Part shown: positions 9,330 through 17,375 of the stretch, one piece after another | Numbering within the stretch: position 1 is the first letter of the stretch | How the letters are laid out: the number at the start of each line of letters is the position of its first letter | From: Prevotellaceae bacterium | GTDB lineage: Bacteria; Bacteroidota; Bacteroidia; Bacteroidales; Bacteroidaceae | Reading direction: 5' to 3' | DNA: 47,400 bases | Assembly (NCBI GenBank): GCA_021204845.1 | Contig: JAJPYT010000197.1 | Coordinates: 1-47,400 of the forward strand | Translations under genes and position numbers: made by a program | Notes under the pieces: generated by a model | Told to the model about the DNA's origin: nothing | The model's database searches: none | What the model saw: only the letters and a program-made list of their open reading frames with translations

Positions 9330-11155
9330 AAAAATTACTATATATAGCGTTTCTCTCCTGCCTCGCCACGCTTCATGCGGCGGCTCAGGTGAAGGTGACA
9401 GCCAAGGCTCCCTCCCAGACCGAGGAGGGGCAGCGCATAACAGTTAGCTACACGGTTAACACTCAGGATGTTGACGATATCAGCGTGGGAGATTTCCCTG
9501 GCTTCGAGCTGCTCTATGGGCCCACGGCAAGCCGCCAGAGCAGCTATTCTATCATAAACGGCAAATCGTCCACCAGTAGCTCCATCACCTACACATACAC
9601 GCTCCTCGCCTCTAAGGAGGGCACATACAAGCTCCCCGTAGCCACCGTGAAGTCGCACGGCAAGGAATATAAGAGCAACCAGCTGAGCGTGCAGATTCTG
9701 CCCGGCACGGGGGGAGGCTCTTCCTCTGGCGGCACTGGCGGCGCAGGTCAGCAGCAGGGAGCCTCGCGCATGCGCACGCAGGACGCTGGAGACAAAATCA
9801 CCTCCAACGACCTCTATTTCACCGTCACTGCCAGCAAGACCAACGTTTATGAGCAGGAAGCTATTTTGCTCACTTACAAGCTCTACACGCTTGTCTCCAT
9901 AGACCAGTGCGACGGCAAGATGCCCGACCTCGACGGCTTCCTCATCCAGGAGCTTCCGCTGCCCCAGCAGAAATCGCTTAAATACGAGAACGTTAACGGC
10001 AAAAATTACGGCACCGTTGTCTGGAGCCAATATCTCCTCTTCCCGCAAAAGACCGGCACAATGAAGGTGCCAGCCCTGAGTTTCGAGGCTGAAGTGGTGC
10101 AGCAAGACCGCAGCCTCGACCCATTCGACGCTTTCTTCAGCGGCGGAGCCTCGCTGGTGAGGGTGAAAAAGACTGTGGTAGCCCCGGCTGTGGAGTTCCA
10201 GGTTAATCCCCTGCCCGACAAGCCAGCCAATTTCTCTGGTGCAGTGGGCACTGATTTCCACATCAGCGGCTCGCTCTCTCCAGAGCAGGTGGATGCCAAC
10301 GATGCCGTGCAGCTGCGCCTCGTGGTGAGCGGTACTGGTAACATGAAACTCATGAATTCTCCCACAGTCGACTGGCCCAAAGATTTCGAGACTTACGACC
10401 CGAAGGTTAACGACAAGACGAAGCTCGGCGCTGGCGGTGCCACGGGCAATGTGGTTTACGACTATACAGCCGTTCCTCGCCATGGGGGCAAATACTCCAT
10501 CTCGCCCGTTGAGTTCTGCTATTTCGATACTGGGACGCGCAGTTACCGCACCATCACGACCGACTCCTTCCACGTGGCGGTGGCAAAGACTTTCTCAAAA
10601 GTCTCTGACACGAAGGTGAACCAGGAGGACCTGAAAGTGCTGAACAGCGACATACGTTACATAAAGATAGGCTCAAAGGGGGCTCAACATCAGGGTGTCG
10701 ACTTCTTCGCCAAGCCCGCCTACTTCCTTGCTTATCTCATCCTGCTGCTGCTGTTCCTCGCCTTTGTAGTAGTCTACTATCGCGTGGCGAGGAGCAAGTC
10801 CAACGTTGTGCGTCGCCGTGCTGGAAAGGCAGGCAAGGCTGCCGCAAAACGTCTCAGGCTGGCCAGTCAGTTGCTCCGCCAGTCGCGTGCCGACGAGTTC
10901 TACGACGAGGTCATGCGTGCCCTCTGGGGCTACGTGAGCGACAAGCTTAATCTGCCCCTCACCAGCCTCTCCAAGGACAACGTGGGCGAGCAGCTTAAGA
11001 GCCGCGGCGTGGAGGAGGAGGTTGTGAGCCGCTTCCTTCAGGCGCTGGAGGACTGCGAGTTTGTCCGCTTCGCTCCAGGCGACCCCAGCGCCACCATGGA
11101 CAAGCTTTACGCTGATGCCACAGAAGTGATAAATCTCTTAGATGCCAAGTTATGA
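9323..11155 (+). CDS. batD: BatD-like protein
   Basis: Signal peptide, VTAKAPSQTEEGQRITVSYTVNT, beta-rich repeats, C-terminal TM; operon position. Confidence 0.9.
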   Translation: MVKKLLYIAFLSCLATLHAAAQVKVTAKAPSQTEEGQRITVSYTVNTQDVDDISVGDFPGFELLYGPTASRQSSYSIINGKSSTSSSITYTYTLLASKEGTYKLPVATVKSHGKEYKSNQLSVQILPGTGGGSSSGGTGGAGQQQGASRMRTQDAGDKITSNDLYFTVTASKTNVYEQEAILLTYKLYTLVSIDQCDGKMPDLDGFLIQELPLPQQKSLKYENVNGKNYGTVVWSQYLLFPQKTGTMKVPALSFEAEVVQQDRSLDPFDAFFSGGASLVRVKKTVVAPAVEFQVNPLPDKPANFSGAVGTDFHISGSLSPEQVDANDAVQLRLVVSGTGNMKLMNSPTVDWPKDFETYDPKVNDKTKLGAGGATGNVVYDYTAVPRHGGKYSISPVEFCYFDTGTRSYRTITTDSFHVAVAKTFSKVSDTKVNQEDLKVLNSDIRYIKIGSKGAQHQGVDFFAKPAYFLAYLILLLLFLAFVVVYYRVARSKSNVVRRRAGKAGKAAAKRLRLASQLLRQSRADEFYDEVMRALWGYVSDKLNLPLTSLSKDNVGEQLKSRGVEEEVVSRFLQALEDCEFVRFAPGDPSATMDKLYADATEVINLLDAKL

Positions 11156-11898
11156 AGATATTCTATTTCATCGTTATATTTCTCGCCCAGGGCGTTGTCT
11201 GCCGTGCCGCCCAGCCCGATTCGCTTAAGGTGTCTGCCGACAGCGCCTACGCGGCAGAGGACTATCATCTTGCCGCCCGGCTCTATTCGCAAGCGGAGCC
11301 CACGGCGGCTGTTTGCTACAACTTGGGCAATTGCTATTACCGGCTCGACGAGATGGCGCGCGCAGTGCTCTGGTACGAGAGAGCCTCGATGCTCGACCCC
11401 AGCGATGCCGACATTCGCTTCAACTTAGGCATGGCGCGTGGCAAGACTATAGACAAGGTGGTTCCCAAACACGAGATTTTCTTTGTCAACTGGTACACCT
11501 CCCTCGTCAATGTGGCAAGTGTGGACGAGTGGGGGCGCCTCTCCTTAGCCTTTTTTGCCTGCGCCCTGGTCTGCCTCGTTCTCTGCGTCACGCTCAGGTC
11601 CATAGTGTTGAAGAAGATTTCTCTCTCCGCCTTTGCCGTGCTGCTCGTGTTCACCGTTGTGGGCAACGTCTGCGCTTTCTCGCAGCGTTACCGCCTGCTT
11701 CACCGCACGGGAGCCATAGTGATGGATGCCTCGGCCGTGGTGAAGAGCACCCCATCCTCTTCGGGCAGCGACCTTTTTGTGCTACACGAGGGCACAAAAG
11801 TGGAGATAAAGGACAGCACCCTCAGCGACTGGTACGAGATTGAGCTTGCCGACGGCAAGGTGGGCTGGATAGAAAGCCGCCAGATAGAGATTATTTAG
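11152..11898 (+). CDS. batE: BatE-like TPR / SH3-domain protein
   Basis: TPR (AVCYNLGNCYYRLDEMARAVLWYERASMLDP), two TMs, C-terminal SH3-like GTKVEIKDSTLSDWYEIELADGKVGWI. Confidence 0.88.
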   Translation: MKIFYFIVIFLAQGVVCRAAQPDSLKVSADSAYAAEDYHLAARLYSQAEPTAAVCYNLGNCYYRLDEMARAVLWYERASMLDPSDADIRFNLGMARGKTIDKVVPKHEIFFVNWYTSLVNVASVDEWGRLSLAFFACALVCLVLCVTLRSIVLKKISLSAFAVLLVFTVVGNVCAFSQRYRLLHRTGAIVMDASAVVKSTPSSSGSDLFVLHEGTKVEIKDSTLSDWYEIELADGKVGWIESRQIEII

Positions 11899-11921
11899 TC
11901 ACTGCTCGCGCACCGCTCCCC

Positions 11922-12602
11922 ATGGACCAGCTTAGGGCGACAGACCAGAGCTTGCTTCTCCTCCTAAACGGAGCTCACTGCCCCTGGCTCGACGGTGTCA
12001 TGTGGGCTCTCTCCGACACACTCACTTGGTCGCTCCTTGCCCTTGCCCTGCTCTTCCTCGTGGTAAGGGCATATAATTTACGCCAGTTCCTTGTTTTTCT
12101 CACCATGTTTGCCCTCGCCATCCTTCTGGCAGACCAGCTTAGCAGCTCTCTTTTGAAGCCTCTCTGCCACCGCTTGCGCCCCACTCACGACCCCTCGGTG
12201 GCAGGCATGGTGCACACTGTCCGCGGCTACCTTGGCGGTCAATACAGTTTTGTCTCCAGCCACGCCGCCAATCTCTTCGCTCTTGCCACCTACGTTTCCA
12301 TGGTGCTGCGAGGTCGCCTGCTCACTGTCTCGCTTTTCCTGTGGGCAGCCCTGGTGGGCTATTCCCGTGTTTATCTTGGCGTTCACTATCCTGGCGACGT
12401 GTTGTGCGGAGCCATGCTTGGCATTCTCGTAGGCTGGGTATGCTACCAGCTTTTCGCCCTCCTCTTCACTCCTGGGCAGCGTCCTCCCGCCTTTTCCTTC
12501 CTCCCTTCTTGCCCAGGCGCGCCCATCCCCCACAGCGCAATCCTTCTCCTCGCCCTCCTATTCACCCTCCTTGGCGTTTGCGTGTGGGCTGTTTTCATTT
12601 AA
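11922..12602 (+). CDS. PAP2-family phosphatase
   Basis: LKPLCHRLRP ... SFVSSHAAN ... YSRVYLGVHYPGDV phosphatase motifs and TM segments. Confidence 0.92.
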   Translation: MDQLRATDQSLLLLLNGAHCPWLDGVMWALSDTLTWSLLALALLFLVVRAYNLRQFLVFLTMFALAILLADQLSSSLLKPLCHRLRPTHDPSVAGMVHTVRGYLGGQYSFVSSHAANLFALATYVSMVLRGRLLTVSLFLWAALVGYSRVYLGVHYPGDVLCGAMLGILVGWVCYQLFALLFTPGQRPPAFSFLPSCPGAPIPHSAILLLALLFTLLGVCVWAVFI

Positions 12603-12828
12603 CTGTCGGGATTATCTCTTTAGTTTTCTATCTCTATTTCTACATTTTCTAATCCCTTACGGGCACTTTTGTGGGATATTGAGATAATCTCTCCTCTTAA
12701 TAGCTATGAACCCATATAAGGACAAAACTAAGGACGTAGATTCGCCTTCAAATATACGTTTGATGATAAATATGTAATCTTGAAGCGATTTTTTCATATT
12801 TGTTCTTTTCTAATTCAGAAAAAAACCA

Positions 12829-12836
12829 TACCTTTG
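12829..12836 (+). promoter_or_regulatory. TAnnTTTG -7 box upstream of the candidate ncRNA
   Basis: TACCTTTG; an upstream TTTG at 12799-12802 is 26 nt away, longer than the usual spacing. Confidence 0.4.
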
Positions 12837-12842
12837 ACATTG

Positions 12843-13150
12843 CCTAACCCACGCTGATACTTCTTCGGAGGTGGATGTTAAGGGTGGGTGCAAACATAGT
12901 AAAGGCGTTTACTGGCGCTTCGGTTTTGACTCTGTAGAATCTCGCAAATTCACTGTTCGTCAAAAACAAAGCGATGTCAACGTCCCTGGGGTGTATCTCA
13001 TACAGTTCGTGTTGGATTTCCATTGTACCAACAAGGCTTATGGATACCTGCTCAGCGTGGGGCTCTTGGCGTTGCTCGTTTCGACGAACAGGGCATGCGA
13101 GAGCCTTACAGGGTGGAACGGGCGGCAGACCGGCTCCACGTTTTTTATTA
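12843..13150 (+). ncRNA. Candidate structured non-coding RNA (~300 nt), unassigned
   Basis: Upstream TACCTTTG box; inverted repeats GTTTTGAC(12923)/GTCAAAAAC(12959), GGCTCT(13061)/AGAGCC(13100) enclosing TCGT-TTCG-ACGA(13076-13087); 3' hairpin GTGGA..TCCAC(13113-13139) followed by TTTTTT. Confidence 0.5.
13113..13147 (+). terminator. Rho-independent-like terminator at the 3' end of the candidate ncRNA
   Basis: GTGGAacgggcggcagaccggcTCCACgTTTTTTATT. Confidence 0.5.
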
Positions 13151-13305
13151 TGTCTGCCATGAGAAACAAATAAAGTCCGTAAGGAAGCCGACGGAATAGG
13201 GCGCTTATGGATAAGTTGCTTGTTAGTTTTGAGGTACTTCTCCTTTCGTTTGCTGAGAGCAAACGAGGCGATGCGACTATATAAATAAACCAAAAACTAA
13301 TTACT

Positions 13306-14367
13306 ATGGAAGGAAAAAATTATCTTAAGTTAGTGTGGTTGCTTGGCTATATAGCCTTTGCAGCAGTAAGTTGTTGGGCGACGGCAGAATCATTATATAT
13401 GCTATTGCCAAGTTGGCCAAAGGTGATGTGCTGGGTAGTTACAGTGGGTTTCTTCATTGTTGCCTCAATCGGCACAAAGATGATAGTGGACAGCTTCAAC
13501 CCAAACATCTATCTGGAGCATCGAGGAATGCGCCTTGTGGGTGGAATCATCATTGTACTGATGTTTTGGCTAATATGCAGTATGCCTACGAACACGCATA
13601 CGTTTTTCTACCGAAATGTTATCAGTGAAACTGTGGCACGCGACATCTCCACTACGCAAAGCTACCTTCGTCAGATAGAAAACAACACCTATAACAAGGC
13701 ACAGGCAGAACTAAAGGTAAGTGAGCTTAGAAATAAAGTGGAACTAAAATTAGGTGAACTCGAAGCTGAGATAAAGAATGAAGCAAATCCAGGTGATGGT
13801 CCTAAGTCGCAAGAAATTCGGAGAGAACTCGCATCGTTGCTGAATGTTCCCAAGATAGAATCGCTTACATATAAAAGCACTACCAAACAACAGCGGGAAA
13901 TATTATGTGACGCTTATCGCTCTAAAATATATGCCTTGCTTGATAACAGAATAAGCAATATCAGAAATGAGATACTATCTCCCAGCCCTCAAATAGTTAA
14001 GGAAGCAAAGACAGCAGGGAAGAATCTGGTAGAATTGAAGGGATTTATTGACGACGGAACCGTAAACTTGTATAACGCTAAGGATATAACCACTCAGGTT
14101 TGTGACAAACTTAACAATGGTTATAATATAATAAAACTGAATAGCATCTTTGTTAACTTCAATTCTGTGGATGATGAAAAGAAATACACAGACAATGACC
14201 CTGTCACGAGGGTTAAGAGCCTGAACAGCGTCTTTGACGTATGGTGTGATTATATCAAGGGGGAATATAATGGTCAGGGCTTTATCTACTGGATACTTAT
14301 ATCTATCCTTGTTGATGTTGCCGCCTTTGTGTTCTTTGACTTAGCATTTAGAAAAACAGAAGAATAA
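13306..14367 (+). CDS. Membrane protein: three N-terminal TMs, large helical loop, one C-terminal TM
   Basis: Hydrophobic segments near residues 10-30, 38-58, 78-95 and 325-345; charged, coiled-coil-like middle; first gene of a tight operon. Confidence 0.8.
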   Translation: MEGKNYLKLVWLLGYIAFAAVSCWATAESLYMLLPSWPKVMCWVVTVGFFIVASIGTKMIVDSFNPNIYLEHRGMRLVGGIIIVLMFWLICSMPTNTHTFFYRNVISETVARDISTTQSYLRQIENNTYNKAQAELKVSELRNKVELKLGELEAEIKNEANPGDGPKSQEIRRELASLLNVPKIESLTYKSTTKQQREILCDAYRSKIYALLDNRISNIRNEILSPSPQIVKEAKTAGKNLVELKGFIDDGTVNLYNAKDITTQVCDKLNNGYNIIKLNSIFVNFNSVDDEKKYTDNDPVTRVKSLNSVFDVWCDYIKGEYNGQGFIYWILISILVDVAAFVFFDLAFRKTEE

Positions 14368-14391
14368 ACAATCATTTAAAACAATACGACT

Positions 14392-15429
14392 ATGCCAGAG
14401 CTAAATTTAAATTCTAAGGAAGAAAGTTCTCAAATAAAAATAGACCAACCAAACGCTCCAACAGAAGTGATTAGTTCCACAGAAAATTCTCCAACTACAG
14501 TTGTACAAGAAGGTCCTTCGTCGGAAGTATTTGATAACTCTAACAAAAATCCCATAGATATACATGACAAAGAAAAACCAATAACAGTTGTACAAGAAGG
14601 TTCTTCGTCAGAAGTAGTTGATGACCCTAACAAGATTCCCATAGATATACCTGACAAGGATACACCTATAATCATTTTTTTTGGACCGCGTGGTTGTGGC
14701 AAGACAATGACGTTAGTGAGGTTAAGCCGTTATTTGATAGGGAAAAGTTATAAAGTCAACCCCGAGGAATCTTTCAGACCAAATGATGATACGAAATACA
14801 AGCAACTGTGTAAAAACTTTGATTCAATGATTAACAAAAGCCTTGCAGCAGGCTCAACAAATAAGATTGATTATTTACTTGTGAAAGTTTATGATAAGGT
14901 TGGAAATCCGCTATTCCAAATTTTGGAGGGGCCAGGAGAGAATTATTTCGATCCCAAAGATCCAGAGAAACAATCCCCTGCTTATTTGAATTACATTATC
15001 AACAGAAATAACAGAAAGATATGGGTTGTTATGCTCGAACCTGTCAGCACGAAATATGGTATGGTGGAGAAAGATAGAAAAGGCTATGTGGATAAGATAA
15101 ATAACCTGAAAAAAAGAATAAAGCCTGCAGACAAGGTGATATTTCTATTAAACAAGATAGATGAAACGGCTTTCGTTATTTCTCCTGGGAATGTAAATAT
15201 GAGGCAGGCTAGAAAGTACGCAAATGATAACTATCCTAACATATTCGAAGCGTTTAAGAATTCTGTGCCTATACTCAACTGGTTTAAACCCTATAATTGT
15301 GACTTCACCGTATTTCAAACAGGTGATTACACGGTTTTAAAAGATGGCGTGACTCAGAGTTTTCAACAAGGAGATGAAATTTATCCCCGAAAATTATGGA
15401 ATCTTTTATTGAAGAAGATTAGAGGGTAG
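14392..15429 (+). CDS. P-loop GTPase-like protein with an N-terminal repeat region
   Basis: Walker A/G1 GPRGCGKT (nt 14683-14706); IFLLNKIDE as G4 NKxD (nt 15151-15162); LEGPGENYFDP in the G3 position. Confidence 0.82.
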   Translation: MPELNLNSKEESSQIKIDQPNAPTEVISSTENSPTTVVQEGPSSEVFDNSNKNPIDIHDKEKPITVVQEGSSSEVVDDPNKIPIDIPDKDTPIIIFFGPRGCGKTMTLVRLSRYLIGKSYKVNPEESFRPNDDTKYKQLCKNFDSMINKSLAAGSTNKIDYLLVKVYDKVGNPLFQILEGPGENYFDPKDPEKQSPAYLNYIINRNNRKIWVVMLEPVSTKYGMVEKDRKGYVDKINNLKKRIKPADKVIFLLNKIDETAFVISPGNVNMRQARKYANDNYPNIFEAFKNSVPILNWFKPYNCDFTVFQTGDYTVLKDGVTQSFQQGDEIYPRKLWNLLLKKIRG

Positions 15430-15434
15430 AAGTT

Positions 15435-16838
15435 ATGCAGGTTGATTTGTTTGTAGGAGGAGTTCCCCAGGGACAAGACTTCTGGGGAAAAGAAGAAGAT
15501 AGAGCCTACATAGAAGGTTTTTATGTGAAAGATGATAAGCAGAAGTTTCTCGTGCAGATACGTACTCTGAACTATAAACCATATTGTTGTTATAATTATT
15601 TGATGTATCGGGATGTCATTGCTTATGATAGTAGAGGGGGCTCCTATATAGGTCTTACATTAAGGTTTGATGCTTATTGTAGGGACATTCTTACCATATA
15701 TAACATACTTGACCTCGTTTATAAGAAGTATATATTAGGCAGTATATTAAAAGGTGAAAAAGGAAAGTTGAAATACACTGTTGGGCAGTTTGAGAATACG
15801 TCAGCTGTATTTAAACAAATGGAAGATGAGATTGTAACGTTAATAAATAATAAATGCTCATCGAGTAGCTTTGCTTCTTTGAACGGTTTCCCCTTGTTGG
15901 GAGCGAACTGTCCCCAGATATATCTATATGATGGTTATACAAATGATGATCTTGATACTTTAGTGAGGCAGTATGGAGGAGTGGCTATATCTCCTTATTA
16001 TAAGAGTAAACAGACTGCTACTTTGGAGCAGACGTACGAAACGAGATTACTGAGCGCGAAGCAACAGTATGAAAAGGAGTTGCAATGGAAGAAACAAGAA
16101 TACGAAAAAATTATAAATGATAATAATGCGGCTCTATCTATGGCTATGAAAACGCTTCAGGAACAGTTGCAAACGATAGCCAGTGGGTTGGAAGCTGAGG
16201 TTAAAAGGCTTGGTCGTGTAAGGGATGTCTCTGACATAGTTGCTAAGATAGAAGAGCCTCTTAAACAGATTGCGAATCCTATAGTGGAATTAGCTACTGC
16301 AATGCGTAGCTTTGAACATGGAGAAAACAATCTTGAGGAAGAAGGGGATGGAGGTATGGTATCTAAGCTTAGGCACAGAACCCAGAAGTTTTTGCCATTT
16401 GTTCTTGTAGTAATAAGCTTCATATTATTGCTCTACATAGCATATAACATCCATGGTCTACGTTCTTCGAGGATAAGCAGTAGTGAAACTAAGGTCGAGG
16501 AAACAGAGAGCAAAATAACCTTATCCGAAGAAATGGCTGAGCAACCTGATGGGTCACAAGCAAGCGAAGAGGTAGCAAAGTCCCAGCCAGTACCTGGTGT
16601 CGATGATGTCGCGATAAATATTGTGGAATATTCTGGTAAGGGCAACTTGCGGATAGGTACGACTTATACTGTTGAGGCTAAAAACGGTACTTCTAATGGG
16701 CGATGGAAAGTGGACGGCGCACATATGGAGAATGTGCCTGATAACAGAATAAAGATCACACCGGATAGCACGTCTGTGAGCATTATATATGCTATAGATG
16801 GTAAGGAAATAAAAAGAAGAGAATTAAGAGCGCAATGA
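15435..16838 (+). CDS. Novel N-terminal domain + coiled coil + single TM + C-terminal beta-rich domain
   Basis: KFLPFVLVVISFILLLYIAY TM; coiled coil before it; beta-rich ~120-aa tail with GRWKVDGAHMENVPDNRIKITPDSTSVSIIY. Confidence 0.78.
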   Translation: MQVDLFVGGVPQGQDFWGKEEDRAYIEGFYVKDDKQKFLVQIRTLNYKPYCCYNYLMYRDVIAYDSRGGSYIGLTLRFDAYCRDILTIYNILDLVYKKYILGSILKGEKGKLKYTVGQFENTSAVFKQMEDEIVTLINNKCSSSSFASLNGFPLLGANCPQIYLYDGYTNDDLDTLVRQYGGVAISPYYKSKQTATLEQTYETRLLSAKQQYEKELQWKKQEYEKIINDNNAALSMAMKTLQEQLQTIASGLEAEVKRLGRVRDVSDIVAKIEEPLKQIANPIVELATAMRSFEHGENNLEEEGDGGMVSKLRHRTQKFLPFVLVVISFILLLYIAYNIHGLRSSRISSSETKVEETESKITLSEEMAEQPDGSQASEEVAKSQPVPGVDDVAINIVEYSGKGNLRIGTTYTVEAKNGTSNGRWKVDGAHMENVPDNRIKITPDSTSVSIIYAIDGKEIKRRELRAQ

Positions 16839-17374
16839 GAGTACAACAATTTATTTTAGGGTTGCTTTTGTTTGCAACCATTATCGCCTGCGGTGACGGA
16901 AAAAACGTTAGAGTTCCTGTATATACTGAAGTTGATGATGACGAAGAGGAGGAAGTGGAGCAGGATATTAAAACTGGTGATGAGGTAGTAGTGCCTTTCC
17001 GCAGCGAGAATGGTGTTAAGTATGTGCAGGTTAAGTTGAATGGTGTCGGCTTAGAGATGGTTTTCGACACAGGTTGCTCAGGAATGCATATATCTGTTGC
17101 GGAGGCGCAGTACCTTTACAGTAAGGGGACACTTACAGAAGAAGACTTTCTTGGTGTTTCGCCAACACAAACTGCAGACGGTAGTGTCAATGTGAATATG
17201 GTGGTGAATCTTCGAGAGGTTATTATTAATGATCAGATAAGATGCCCCGATGTTACTGCTACCGTCTCGGACAACACAAACGCTCCCCTACTTTTAGGAA
17301 ATGACGTGTTGGATAGGCTTGCGACCATCACGATAGATAATGTTAATAGTAATCTAATCTTCACGTTCAAGTAA
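16835..17374 (+). CDS. Retropepsin-like (clan AA) aspartic protease, predicted lipoprotein
   Basis: Lipobox LLLFATIIAC; catalytic VFDTGCSGMHIS (DTG at nt 17066-17074); LLGNDVLD hydrophobic-Gly motif. Confidence 0.85.
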   Translation: MRVQQFILGLLLFATIIACGDGKNVRVPVYTEVDDDEEEEVEQDIKTGDEVVVPFRSENGVKYVQVKLNGVGLEMVFDTGCSGMHISVAEAQYLYSKGTLTEEDFLGVSPTQTADGSVNVNMVVNLREVIINDQIRCPDVTATVSDNTNAPLLLGNDVLDRLATITIDNVNSNLIFTFK

Positions 17375-17375
17375 C

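Noticed and set aside
3672-11898. MoxR-VWA block considered as a novel MoxR/VWA conflict system
   Set aside because: Gene order matches the established Bacteroidetes Bat aerotolerance operon.
12844-13293. 149-aa minus-strand ORF and 100-aa plus-strand ORF between PAP2 and the cassette
   Set aside because: No domain, no convincing start context, and both overlap the promoter-hairpin-terminator arrangement; better explained as non-coding RNA.
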